NCBI GenBank assembly: GCA_032164245.1
Contig: JAVMKO010000001.1
Span: forward strand, 20,001,603 to 20,065,602
Direction: 5' to 3'
Source: Sternotherus odoratus
Taxonomy: Eukaryota > Chordata > Testudines > Kinosternidae
DNA length: 64,000 bases
Part shown: one piece after another, positions 34,933-51,872 of the stretch
Layout of the letters: each line of letters begins with the position of its first letter
How positions within the stretch are numbered: position 1 is the first letter of the stretch
Program-made: the position numbers and the translations under genes
Notes under the pieces: generated by a model
The model's input: the letters and a program-made list of their open reading frames with translations, nothing else
What the model was told of the DNA's origin: nothing
Databases searched by the model: none

Positions 34933-36030
34933 TAACAATGGTGCCATTCATAAACTACCTTTTTTTCCTATGTTTCAGTAGGGTTACTTTTTTTTTTTTT
35001 TTAGCTTGAATTTGTGAAATATAGCAAGGCCAGAAAAATACAGATACATATATGTTAAATATCACTTGTTCCTGACTGCTGCTCAATCAGTTTGGCTAAT
35101 TTCTTACAGGTGTCCACCACAGATGGATCTCCAGTAGAGATTTGAAGGAGGAGCAGGTAGTGGAATTATAGATTACTTCAGGGCATAAATTCTATGCATA
35201 AGAGGTAACATTGAAGAAGGTGGTTTTACAGAGGTGTTTGTGGGCAGATATGTATTAAAGACTAGGATAATTGGACAAATGGAGGGTGAAAAGGAATTGT
35301 AGTAGTGGAACATGTTAATTTGCTTTTTGTCACAATTTCCAGTAATTCAGAAATTTGACTATTTACACAGCCATATTCTTGAATTGTACACAGGGCCCTG
35401 ATTATTAAGAGTGCGCTGAAAAGCGTAGGGAAAATTTTTGCAGGCTACTTTATATATGTAGCCAATAGATTTTTCACCTTCCCCCACACCCATAGGGAAA
35501 GGAGCTAATAAAACTGAAGTTTCTGAAGTTTGAAGAAGTCAGCATAACCCCATGCAATCTGGTGACTGATAGGCCTCTGCGATGATCTCTGATCCGTCTT
35601 CTGAGTAGAGAAAAGGGGAGACATTGAGTGCCCCCCCCCAAACTTAAGTCTTCGATCAACAGGCTTTAGAATACTTTTGCACTATTCTCAGTGACCCATA
35701 AAATGATGCTATAGGGGTGTTAGTTATTATAAACATTTTCATATAGAACCGTAGATTTAAAACATGGGGGCAGATCTTCAGCTGGTGTAAATGGGAATTG
35801 TTTTTATTGACATCAGTGGAAGCCATCTTAAATCAACTGAGTCCAGATTTATAGCATCTGCCCAGACGTAATCTAAATTAGAAATAGCCATGGCAGAGAG
35901 AGAGAGCCGGCATTATGGAATGATATGGAAAGTTTACATAAAATAAGGTAATGGGTATGGCTCTACTTAATTAGTGATATTGCGGAAACTGCAGATCCCA
36001 CAATATTAGACTTAAACCACAGTTTTGATG
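34933..36030. other. Intronic sequence, nothing recognised
   Basis: T-run at 34988-35003 and otherwise no supported feature. Confidence 0.5.
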
Positions 36031-36034
36031 GTGG

Positions 36035-36175
36035 GAGCCCCACTCTCAGCCCTGGGCGGCAGACTCTGCTTTCAGCCCCAGGCTGTCAATAGCTAGAGCC
36101 TCTGCTCTCAGACCCTGGTTCCTTCTCTCAGTCCCAGGCTCTTGCTCTCAACCCCCGGCTCTTGCTGTTAGCCCT
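36035..36175 (+). repeat. Degenerate ~30-bp tandem repeat
   Basis: Four to five diverged copies of a unit containing 'ctcagccccaggctcttgct' (as in cagccctgggcggcagactc, cagccccaggctgtcaatag, cagtcccaggctcttgctct). Confidence 0.7.
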
Positions 36176-36282
36176 TTTCCAAATTACCATAAATAATAGG
36201 GTCCATTATTACTCTTCCATGGCTTTTCTGCAAATGAGCAGCAGTTTTTTGACAAATCATGTATGGCCTTAATCTATTTGTT

Positions 36283-37520
36283 TTCACATAAGAATGGCCC
36301 TAATGGGTCAGAACAAAGGTTCATCTAGCCCAACATCCTGTTTTCTAACAGTGTCCAGTGCCAGTGCCCCAAAGGGAGTGAACAGAACAGGTAATCGTCC
36401 AGTGAGCCACCCCTGTTGCTCATTCCCAGCTTCTGGCAAACAGAGGCTAGGGATACCATTCCTACCCATCCTGGCTAATAGCCATCAATGGACCTTCCCT
36501 CCATGAATTTATCTAGTTCTTTTTTGAGCCTTGTTCTGTGTTGGCCTTCAAAACATCCTCTGGCAACGAATTCTACAAGTTGACTATGCATTGGGTGAAC
36601 AAATACTTCCTTTTATTTGTTTTAAACCTGCTGCCTATTAATTTAATTTGCTGACTCCTAGTTCTTGTGTTATGAGAATTAGTAAACAACACTTCCTTTT
36701 CTACTTTCTCTACACCAGTCATGATTTTATAGACCTCAGTCATATCTTCGCTTAGCCGTCTCTTTTCAAAGCTGAAAAGTCCCAATCTTATTAAGCTCTC
36801 CTCATATGGAAGTTGTTCCATATCCCTAATCATTTTTGTTTCTCTTTTCTGAACCTTTTCCAATTCCAATATATCTTTTATGAGATGTGGTGACCACATC
36901 TGTACACAGTATTCAAGATGTGGGCATGCCATGGATTTACATAGAGGTAACATGGTATTTTTCTGTCCTATTATCTATTCCTTTTTTAATTATTCTATTT
37001 GCTTTTTTGACCATCACTGCACATAGAGTGAATGTTTTCAGAGAACTATCCATAATGACTCCAAGATCTCTTTCTTGAGTGGTAACAGCTAATTTAGACC
37101 CCATCATTTTATATCTATAGTTGGGATTATGCTTTTAACTTGTATTACTTTGCATGGCTCAGGCTTGGGAATCTCCCTCACATTCTCAGCTGTGGAGACC
37201 GGTGCAAAGAATTAATTTAGTTTCTCTGCAATGGCCTTATCATCCTCCAGTGCTCCTTTAGCACCTCGATCGTCCAATGTCCACACTGGTTGTTTAGCAG
37301 TACTTAACACTTTTTAAAATTACTTTTTGAGTCTTTGGCTAACTGTTCTTTAAATTCTTTTTTGGCCTTCCTAATTGTATTTTTACACTTCATTTGCCAG
37401 TGTTTATATTCCTTTCTATTTTCTTCACTAGGATTCAACTTTCACTTATTAAAGGATGCCTTTTTGGCTCTGACTGCTTCTTTTACTTTGTTGTTTAGCC
37501 ACGGGGACTCTTTTTTGTTT
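36283..37520 (-). mobile_element. CR1 LINE with internal RT deletion
   Basis: Minus strand. 36283-37140 is the CR1 3' UTR plus RT C-terminal region (open stretch 36573-36953 with '[15 protein letters not shown]', '[20 protein letters not shown]', 'RRLSEDM'). 37150-37520, read on the same strand, matches the CR1 linker before the RT ('WLNNKVKEAVRAKKASF', 'DDRGAKGALEDDKAIAEKLN', 'FFAPVSTAENVREIPKPE', with stops). The RT core with motifs A and C, which should lie between, is absent: an internal deletion at about 37145. Non-functional. Confidence 0.85.
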
Positions 37521-38494
37521 CTATTTCTATGTTTTTTTTAAAATTTGGGGTATACATTTAAGTTGAGCCTCTAAGAGCGGACTTTTTTAAAGCCCTGGTC
37601 TTCCTGAGTAGGTACATATCTTAAGGAATTTACCTTTTATTTTCTAAGGCATGTACGTCATGTAAAGATGAAAATTTAGACATGAGACTCACTTACTCAT
37701 AGACTTCTTGCAAAGGGTATTTATAGAACTCAGGAAAAAAGAAATATTTTTGATTCAAATACCTGTAAATAAAATCTCCAAGACAGTTGTTCATGGTTGA
37801 GCTGCAATTGATTATACTGTTAAAATACAAATAACTTCTACCATACCAGGTCCAAGGAAGTCACTTTGCTGAAAAGTTATGATACAGGATGAGAAAGTAG
37901 TAATTCATGAACATTTTGTAAAATATTTATTAGTAAGCTAAAGCCAGAAAAATTATATTAGCTTTAAATATTTTATTTCTTACTCCTAATATAGTTTGAA
38001 CAGCAAGAGGAATGTTCACACTTTGCAACCAGTTCTTCCCTGAAAAATAAAAACAACAAAGTTCCATCGGCAGCATCTCTGGGTTACAAAATGGGAAAAT
38101 ATGAAAAGCCACTAACAATATTCAGGCTGGGAAAAAGTATAAACCTCCTTACATTTATTTCTGTCATTTTTTTTCAGAAATGGCAATTATCCTCTCCCGT
38201 TCTAAATTTTTTAATCAGCTACAAACTGTTTAATATCCTTTTGTGTATTTTTATTGCATTTCTTCACAAAATGGGCTTTGCTATTAGCTTTTGAGAGGAG
38301 AAAGAAACTAGGCTAAATATATATTATAACACTACGAAAGGATATACTTTGCTCATTAAATTCATGAGTGAAACATGCAAAGCCAGCAGTTCTTAGTTTG
38401 ACCCAAGTATATTTAATTTTATAATCTGGGGGACCAAGTTCAGTCATGTCTACTAGTTCGCCATGATGATTGATAGATGCATCTAAAACAGATA
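37521..38494. other. Intronic sequence, nothing recognised
   Basis: May hold eroded CR1 up to about 37570. AT-rich and otherwise without features. Confidence 0.45.
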
Positions 38495-38738
38495 TAGAAT
38501 ATATAGATAGGTTCTGGAAGGGAGCTCATCAAGACCTGAGCAGAAGCAGAAGCAATACCTGTACCAAGACCAGCCCTGACAGGTGTTTGTCCAGTCTATT
38601 CTTAAAATCCTCTGGTGATGGGAATTCTACAACCTCCCTTAGAAGCCCATTTCAGAACTTACCTATCGTTACAGTTAAAAAGTTTTTTTCTAATATGTAA
38701 CCTTAAACTCCCTTGCTACAAGCTAAGCCTGTTGCTTC
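38495..38738 (-). mobile_element. CR1 LINE 3' end, first of two abutting
   Basis: 'gttctggaagggagctcatcaagacc', 'ccctgacaggtgtttgtcca' and 'gggaattctacaacctccct' are the CR1 3' end in reverse, closest to the bird-type CR1 3' end. It stops where a second CR1 begins. Confidence 0.85.
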
Positions 38739-39685
38739 TTAAGAACCTAAAAACAGCCATAGTAGTCTAGCCAATGGTCCATTTAGAATAGTCTGTCTTC
38801 TCTTGGTGGCCAATGCCAGATTCTTCAGCGGGAGCGAACAAAATTTTTTGAGTGATCTATTGTCCTGTTGTCCAGTTTCAGCTTTTGGCACTCAGAGGCT
38901 TAGGGACTCCCCAGAGCATAGGGTTGTGTCCCTGACCACATTGGCTAATAGTCATTGGTAGACTGACCCCCTAGAAACTTTTTTTACTCTGTTATATCTT
39001 TGGCCTTCACAACATCCCCTGGCAATAAGTTTCACAGGTTAACTGTATTGTATGAAGTACTTCCTTTTGTTTGGCTTAAACCTGCTGTCTATTAATTTAA
39101 TTAGGTGATCCCTGGTTCATGTGTTATGTGATGGGATAAATAATACTTCCCCATTCACTTTTTACATACCATTCATAGTTGCTTAGGCCCCTTAATTGTC
39201 TCTTTTTTAAGATGAACGCTCCCAGTCTTTTAGTCTTTCATAATACGAAAGCTGTTTCATAACTAATAATTTTTGTTGCCATTCTCTGTACCTTTTCCAA
39301 TTCTATTATATTTTTTTGAGATGGGGTGATCAGAACTGCATAGAGTATTTGAGGTATGGGCATACCATCAGTTTATGTAGAGGCAATATCGTATATTTCT
39401 GTCTTATGAGCTATCCCTTTCCTAATGGTTCCTAATGTTCTGTTAGTGTTTGACTGCCGCTGCACATTGAGTGAATGTTTTCAGAGACCTTTCCACAATG
39501 ACTCCATTACTATGCACTTTCTCTACATTAACTTTCATCTGCCATTTTGTTTTTTGGCACCTCAGGGTAGCGAGATCCCTCTGTAACTCTTCACAGTCAC
39601 CTTTAGACTTAACTATATTGAATATTTTTGTATTGTCTTAAATTTTTGCCACATCACTGACCAAATTAATTTTTTGATTATGAAC
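38739..39685 (-). mobile_element. CR1 LINE 3' part, second copy
   Basis: Starts 'cttaagaacctaaaaacagcc', the turtle-type CR1 3' end in reverse. It continues through degenerate RT C-terminal sequence ('tccttttgtttggcttaaacctgctg', 'ctctgtaccttttccaattct', 'ctgccattttgttttttggc') back to about the FADD region ('gtattgtcttaaatttttgcca', motif lost). Many indels. Confidence 0.88.
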
Positions 39686-44609
<4,924 letters not shown>

Positions 44610-44970
44610 GGTACAGAACAATCATGAGAAACTGTTATAAACCCACTTGGATAGGATGAGAAAGCTGACCAGGAAATATTTATACTGATAAGAAAGCCTG
44701 AAAAATCCAAGAACATCAATCAGAAGGGATTTCAATTACTTTGATAGTGACATGGATGACAATTGTTGAATTCCTAAGTAACCAGGCTTGTTCTTGGAGA
44801 CAGTGTAAAGCCATTTTCCTACTCCATTTGCAGGTGGTAGGAAAAAAACAACCAGGTCTAGTGATCATGACATCTTGTTCAAAATGGTCTTAAAACCACT
44901 GGAAAGATAGGTAGCATCCCCAAAATATGGGACTTTTAAAATAAAATAATTAACAGGATACACAATGAGT
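44610..44970 (+). mobile_element. Old CR1/L2 LINE endonuclease remnant
   Basis: Shattered matches to the LINE endonuclease: 'gggatttcaattactttga' (GDFNYFD) and 'ctagtgatcatgacatc' (SSDHDI) in the expected order and spacing, with many frameshifts. Boundaries are approximate. Confidence 0.5.
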
Positions 44971-47275
44971 TTACTTTTGATTTTTGTTGAAAAGCTTACT
45001 TACACCCAAATAATAAATATTTAAAAATACAATAGGTCCCACTTCGTCCATTTGTTTGTTAAAACTCAGAATTTAGGAGGCTACAGTATATCTTACATGT
45101 GGGTTTATTCTGCTTCCAGTGTTCATGCATAAGTCCAGTCAATGTTAATGACATATATACCTGCACATTTAGAGGAGAATGCACTCCTAAACTATTTTCT
45201 GTTTTTAATATACCTTATGAACTTATTTTTTAAAAAAATATCAAGAGTCACAGCTCCCATTGACTTAAATTTGTGCTTCAGGCAGTCAGCACTTCTGAAA
45301 CTCTTTATTAGAAGGTAAAAGTCATGGTTGACAATACAAAATGCTTTCTTTTATAAATTGTAAAGAGCTGATTTCACAGGTATATAACTAGATTATCAAA
45401 TAAACTATTCCATTGCCAGCAGATCTAAGAAAGACAATAAATGTAGTTCATGAATGTGCTTCCTGCAAATCCTGCCACAAGACAAAACAGTAGCCAGGGT
45501 GAAAGAAATATGAAACACTTACAGGTAGGGGGCCTGGCCTTGGGCAGAAGAGATGAGGTTAGCCTCCCCCCGCCAGCCCATCTGGGCTGCCTGGGACTCC
45601 AGCGGTGCTTTTAAATCATCAGCCCCAGGGCAACTTGTCGTCCCCCCCATGCCTGGGTTCGGGCTGCCAAAGGGGAGGGGTAAAAGGGACAGTGACGTTA
45701 AAGCAGGCAGAAATGCATAAAGATATGCAAAAATAAAGAGAGTGGGTCAGATTCCCTGCTCATAATCCAGTGAGTTTTGTAGGTGTGACTCAGATCAGAA
45801 TTTGGACTCTTGGACTTACTTTCCTTGCATTTTTTTCATGTATTCGGCCTAGCAAAACTGTTTTCACCAAAGGGGAACTGGCCATATGACCCAATGGCCC
45901 AAATACTGTCTTCAGTACGTGTGTAACAGTAGTCGTAGATATATGAAATAGATTTTCACTACATTGCTAATGGAAATTGCATTCACGTATCCAATGGCAG
46001 AATTTGGGATTATATTTGCAATGCTTTTGCAGTGAAGCAGCAGTTAGCACTGCTCTGGACATAGTGTTAGTTGACAGCATTAATGAAGCTGATGCACAAA
46101 CAAGGAAATGAAGAAAAAGGCATGTTAATTTGAAGCTGTATAAGAAAAGAGATAGAAGTAGTAAGGGTCACAATCAATGTGTTGAAGCTTTTAAATGCTT
46201 TAACTATTCCAAACAATGGAAAGCAAAACAAGGAAAGCCAGGGAACTCTGTAAAAAGGTAGCTGGAAGGGAAAGGAGCCTGTAGGAGCACAGATCTCAGT
46301 GTCCAGTTGTTAAGAGTTGTACTGTCCTTTTCTTGTTTGCTTGTTTTTTATTATGGACACTTCACCCTTAGTGTAATTGAATGGCAGAGGCTTATTGAGG
46401 GGTGAGGAGCAATGGCCAAGGAGATGTAATGCTGCACAATAACCTTAGGAGGAGGCGGTGTGTGGTGAGATATGACAGTTGCTAAACCATAGAAAAGTTA
46501 CTGCAAGCATTCGCTCCGCTGTAACTGTCTTGGTGCTAGCTGGGATGGGGGAGGGACCATAGATACTCTTCTGGGGCCATAAGTGCTACGGGTAGCATCA
46601 TGCTGTAGCTTGTGCTACATAATGCTTGTAGCCAATTTGTAGATACCACTTGCACAGAGAGTAAGAGTGGACGTGGCTGTCCATTCTTCCTTATTCTTCA
46701 TGCAGATAGCCCTACCTGAGACCTAACTAGCAAGGATAGAATGTTGTGGAGAACACTGGCTTAGAGGAAAGTCTTTTAGTGGCGGTGGTAATGGTTCGTT
46801 GCACCTTCTTAAGGATGCTCTTCCAGATGCTCCACTATTCAGGTTTTCAAAAAAAATGCAGATTGAAGATTGGGTTTGCATATATTCCTCCCCCAAAGGC
46901 TATATTAACGCAACATTGTAAATCACTGACTAAACAACACCGTATGAATCAATGCCAAGGACAAAGAGACTCTTAGAGATTGTCTTTTAAGTAGTCTACT
47001 AACAACCTCCATTCCCAAGGTGTTCGTAACTCTGAGGTTCTGCTGTACTTGCTTTCTTGCAGTCTAATTTTTTTTTTTTAGACTGTAAGACATTTGTCAC
47101 AGGAATTGTCCCTTAACAGGTTTTTGTATAGGGCACAAAAAAGCCAAATCTAGGCATATAGGAATAATGTTACCTTTTCTTCCTTACCTCCAATTTCTTC
47201 CTTTATCTCCATCTATTCTGTCTCCTCGTATATTTAGATTCTTTGGTTAGGGACTGTAGTTTTATTATATTTGGA
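44971..47275 (+). other. Intronic sequence with a GC-rich patch
   Basis: 45525-45680 is GC-rich (ggggcctggcc..cccccgccagccc..gcggtgcttttaaatcatcagccccaggg) and looks like a fragment of a GC-rich turtle transposon, unassigned. The rest shows nothing recognised. Confidence 0.45.
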
Positions 47276-47435
47276 CCAGATTTTCAAAAGACCTCAGCTT
47301 CAATACGTTCTCAATGGGACTGACTAGGTGCTGAGCATTTTAGGCAATGAAATAAGGGCCAGATTTTCAAAAGCGCTCAGCACCTAGTCAGCACCATTGA
47401 GAACATTTTGAAGTGGAGGTCTTTTGAAAATCTGG
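47276..47435. mobile_element. Hairpin MITE with ~61-bp arms
   Basis: Arms 47276-47336 (from ccagattttcaaaagacctc to ggtgctgagc) and 47375-47435 (from gctcagcacctagtcag to gaaaatctgg) are near-perfect complements around a ~38-nt loop that itself contains another ccagattttcaaaag. Scraps of the family occur at 13765 and 16260. Confidence 0.85.
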
Positions 47436-48424
47436 TGCTGTGTTTGTTAGCATCATGGAAAAAATGCCTGATTTAGAGACTGTGGGTACTACTAGTATGA
47501 TGAACATAATTTATAATAATAATAATAATAGCACATTTATTTTTATTTATTATTTGTGGTTTATGATTAATAATAAGAACATATGAAAGTGAAAGGACAG
47601 TTAATAGTGGAGATAAGACTATCTTAGTCACCTGCCAAAGCTAACATCTGCATGGAGGCTTGTTTTATTTCTGAGATAGCAAAGGAAGGGTTTTCTAAGA
47701 ATTATAATTAATAAGTAGCAGTTGATTTTCATCCTTCTGTGAAAACAAACAAAACAAGGAAGAAGATTTATCTGACCCAGGGATTATGTGCATGTGCGGA
47801 CATCACACTTCAAGATCTGGTAGAAATGGTAAAATATTTGGGATTTATAATCACTATGGCCTAAAAATATACCCCCAAGAGTGTTCAAAGGAGAGTATAT
47901 AGAGGAGACAGATTTTTCTTACAAGTTAGCTCAGTGTCAAAAATATCTTGGATGAGTGAAAAATGACTGCATGACTCTGTTCTAAAATAAACAGGCCAGA
48001 TATTGCCAATTAAGAGTTGCACTTACTCGTCATGTGGCACTGTTCTTAGTATAAAATAACCTGATCTTAGCACCCAAAAAATAGCAAAGAAGAGTCCACA
48101 TCAGTGAAAATCACAGCTACCACCTTTAATGAATGTTTTGTTCTTGCACACAGAAGTGTTAGTTATTGCACCAACTTGACTTTGATGGCTCAGAATAAAT
48201 CAATGCAGGGCCCTTGGGGAATGTTCTTGTTATTTATCTAATGTGGGCACACGTCAGAGTTGAAAATTAGCCTATTTAAAGTTGAGTCATTGGCAGCTAT
48301 GTTCAGTATTAATGTATCTTGAGCAAAAATAAAACAAGTTATGTGAAAGTGTTAGTAAGATTGAGTTTCATTATTATTTTTACTTATATTATGGTAATGG
48401 CTGACGTCACCACTGAGATTATGG
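47436..48424. other. Intronic sequence with (AAT)n
   Basis: A short (ATA)n run at 47512-47531 and otherwise nothing recognised. Confidence 0.5.
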
Positions 48425-48502
48425 CCCTTTGGATGTAGTGTTGGACAAGAAGTAAGAGACAGTCACTGTCCCAGATAACTGACAGTCTAAACAGATAGGA
48501 CA
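48425..48502. mobile_element. Ancient SINE/LINE tail fragment
   Basis: 'gttggacaagaagtaagagacagtcactgtcccagataactgacagtctaaacagataggaca' matches the dispersed tail at 7660 and 32071. The hAT at 48503 lies directly beside it. Confidence 0.5.
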
Positions 48503-48848
48503 CAGTAGCTCTCAACCTTTCCAGACCACTTTTAGTTGATTTGTTGATTTGCTTGTGTACCCCAGAGTTACACCTCACTGCTTGCTTACAAAATCAGACC
48601 TAAAAATACACAAGAGTCACAGCACACTATTACTGAAAAAATGCTTATTTTCTCATTTTTACCATCTATAAAATAAATCAACTGGAAGATTGTACTTACA
48701 TTTCAGTTTCTAGTATGTCGAGCAGTATAAACAAGTCATTGTCTGTATGAAATTTTAGTTTGTATTTACTTCGCTAGTGCTTTTTATGTAGCCTGTAAAT
48801 TCTTTAGCCCCAGGGGTACCTGTGTCCCGCCCGGGTTGAAAACCACTG
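48503..48848. mobile_element. hAT-type MITE, 346 bp, AT-rich
   Basis: Left TIR cagtagctctcaacctttcc, right TIR gggttgaaaaccactg. The interior (ttacaaaatcagacc, agtcacagcacactattactg, agcagtataaacaagtcatt) is that of a common turtle hAT family. The flanking 8-mers are too eroded to call a duplication. Confidence 0.85.
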
Positions 48849-48945
48849 AGAAGAAAAGAAAGCAAGGAATACTTTCTTTAAGGTGCTACAAGTATTCCTC
48901 GCTTTCTTTATGGATACAAACTAACATGGCTGCTATTCTTGAAAC
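48849..48945 (+). mobile_element. Penelope-like 3' end fragment
   Basis: 'taaggtgctacaagtattcctcgctttctttatggatacaaactaacatggctgct' is the same type of tail as 13201-13262 (aaggtgctacaag .. gactaacacgg), a different subfamily. 5' truncated. Confidence 0.6.
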
Positions 48946-48957
48946 TGAGAAGAAAGG

Positions 48958-49090
48958 CGTGGAAGTGAAACCAAGGCACAGAGAGGTGAAGTGACTTGCC
49001 CAAGTTTATACAGCAGGTCAGTGACTGAGCTGCGAACAGAATGCAAGTCTCCTGATTCCTAGTCCAGTGCCTTACCCACCGGGCCATTCT
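48958..49090 (-). mobile_element. MIR-type SINE
   Basis: 'aggcacagagaggtgaagtgacttgcccaag', 'cagcaggtcagtgactgagctgcgaacagaatgc' and 'tccagtgcctta' are the MIR core in reverse orientation, with the tRNA-derived head at the right. Confidence 0.85.
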
Positions 49091-51749
49091 GCCTTTCCCA
49101 TTATAGGCAATACAAGATTATATTAAATTATACTGGTAAATAGAAATACCCGCCCTACTTGTTAAAGTTATCCAGTATAAATATGTTGATAAATCAATAT
49201 TAAAATGATAACGCATTGGTTTTATGTATCTTCATTATAATTTTACAGATTTGTTTTCTTGTTATGCAAAGAAGTATCCGAATCTTTTATTATTGTACAG
49301 TATAAGGGTCAGGTCCAATGCTCATCAGAGTCAATAGAGGCCCATTGACTTCACGGGGTATTGGCCTAGGGTCCGAATGCTTTTTCACAGGAGCCTTTTG
49401 ATATAGTTAGTTTGAGAAAGTGGATAATGATGACAAGGAATTTGGAGATTTAATTGTTGAATAAATCAAGCTTTTGGCTTAATTAATATCCAGGGTAAGC
49501 GTATGTCAAAATGGAGTCTGCAAATGGGAAAGATGCTAGGTGGAAACATTGTACAGTGAATAGTCTTCAGAAGGTAAAAGAGACCAAATTTCTGTAAACC
49601 TCTCAGGTAACTTGTAATGAGTATTTCCTGAAGGTGTCTAATCTCAGCTACTCAGTCATGTATTCTGCTTTTTGCATGTATGTTAAATATTTCTCTTACA
49701 ACTATGGATGTCAAAGAAAAACAAATGGTACTCAAGGGAAGAAAATGGTATGCGATGTGGTATAAGAATTGTAGTGTGATCATTTGATATAATAAAGGAA
49801 GCAGTTTCCTTAGGAAGGTAACGTGAAGTCTTTGTGGTTTTTGCACTGCCTTTGCAGCTGCTTTTGCTTATATCAGCCTCTGCTTTCTTGCATTTCTTAC
49901 CCCAAAAATCAGAACTCTTGAAATCACAAGTCACTTTTGAATATTAGGAACCAGTTTATTTATCTCATACACTGGCCAGTGTGTACCAGTGCCCTAAAAG
50001 GACTTGACCCTGCACCCCTGAAATCAATGGGAGTTTTAACGATGACTTTAATAGGACCAGGAGCAAGCTCTAAAAGTGGGTAACCCCTGTCTGTCTTTAG
50101 GGGTTGTCATGAACAAGATATATCACATAACTAGTTATAAGTGATGTAGGTTGTTGTATCTTTTCAGCCATTTGGAGGTTTTCTGACAACACTACCTGCA
50201 TGCCACTTAGCTTGCTAATGATGCTTGACTGTATGCAGCCAGAAATTTGCTGTTGCATGATACATTTATGGTCACAGTTCAGAATTTTGGAGACAATATT
50301 TGTTGCTTAGATGAATTATTTTACACTGATCCATTTTTTTCAAGAGCTCTCACTTTCTCATGAACTCTTTCTAATGTATTGTGCTTTTCTGCATAGATCC
50401 TTTCATATTTGTGAACTACTAAGAACAAGTGCTATCTGTGATTTAGGTCTAAGTTTGAAGAGGCCATATGGTTTTACAACATGATACCAAATGGATCAAA
50501 GAAAGTGATAGTTTTAAATGAATCTTGATGATGCCAATCATTTTGTTGAATACTTTAGATCTGTAAATATTTACAGATCAAGAACAACGGGTAATAGAAG
50601 AGGTCACAACTAACTTGCATTGCGAGCTGGGCATGAGTAAAGGTTCTGAGGGGGACTTCAAGGTATTGGATTTTGCCTATAAAAACTAAAACCATTTTGG
50701 ACATCTGAGAAATTTTTTCTCTCTCTCTGGCACGCAGCCACAGTGAATATTGCCAACCCCAAGCAGCCAAACATCATGTCAGACTCCCCAAAATCATGAG
50801 ATTGGCTTAGAAATCAAGAGATTAAAAAAAAATAAATTATTGTTCCTTCCTGTTAACCTTCTAGGTTTTTGAACCTTTTGGATGCACTTAGTTCACATTT
50901 TCAAGCTTTTATCTGCAGCCATGAGGGACAGAAATGTACTTTTTAAATGAAAGCTGAGATTCTCATGTCATCACATGACTCCAGGAGCTAGTGTTTTCAG
51001 AAAATCACTAAATACTGTGAAACTTCTTATAAAATCACAAGAGCTAGCAATGCAGAACAGAGCTGAGAATGGCAGAGGTGCTCGAACTGAAATTCCCTTG
51101 ACATAAACAAGAAAGAGGTGCTAAAAGGCCATCTCCTATGAGGGGTCCTTTATTTTGGAAATAGCTCCACCAGAGCGCAGATTTGTTAACCTTTTGGGCA
51201 TACTGCAAAACTCATCTTTTTTCTCTCTCCTCTTAGCCTGTTGAATGTGGAGTGGTCTGAGGTAGATATATTCATGGAGAGTCTTTTGCTTATTTGGTGA
51301 CTTTACTTCATAGGATAGATGTTCAAAGCACACTTTCAGCATTCCCATTCTCTCTCTCATTATTTTGAGTGGTTTTAAAACAGTCAATTTTCATGCCTAA
51401 AATTAAGCTACTGCATCCCTGCTTAAACACCTAAAAAAGACTCGGTGTAGTTTTAGGGAATGAGATATGAAAACATCTGTCATAGTTTCTGTCTGTAACC
51501 ACAGCAAACCAAACTTCAGTTTCTGGAATTAGAGTGGCCTGCCATACGGTAAGAAACTAGTCAGAATGAATGTCATGAAGTTTAGAAATGTGATAAGTAT
51601 TCAGCTGTTTTTAAGCCTCTCTAAATCCTAGCCAAACCATTGACCTCATCTTCAGTTCTGCCAGACTCCCAGCTGGATCACATTTCCCTCTGAAGTATGC
51701 TCACAGGTCAATAACACTCTAAACATGCCTCTTCTCTGCCCTTCAGGAC
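49091..51749. other. Intronic sequence, nothing firm
   Basis: Short copies of the 'ccattgacttc' / 'aatcaatgggagtttt' motif at about 49350 and 50022, discussed under findings. No genes. Confidence 0.45.
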
Positions 51750-51872
51750 TAGGGTGACCAGATGTCCTGATTTTATAGGGACAGTCACAATATTTTGGCC
51801 TTTTTCTTATATAGGTTCCTATTAACCCCCACCCCTGTCCTGATTTTTCACATTTGCTGTCTGGTCACCCTA
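51750..51872 (+). mobile_element. TA-flanked MITE (GGGTGACCAG ends), copy 2
   Basis: tagggtgaccagatgtcc .. ctgtctggtcaccctat, with interior 'ttttatagggacagtc' and 'cttatataggttcctatt'. Confidence 0.9.
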
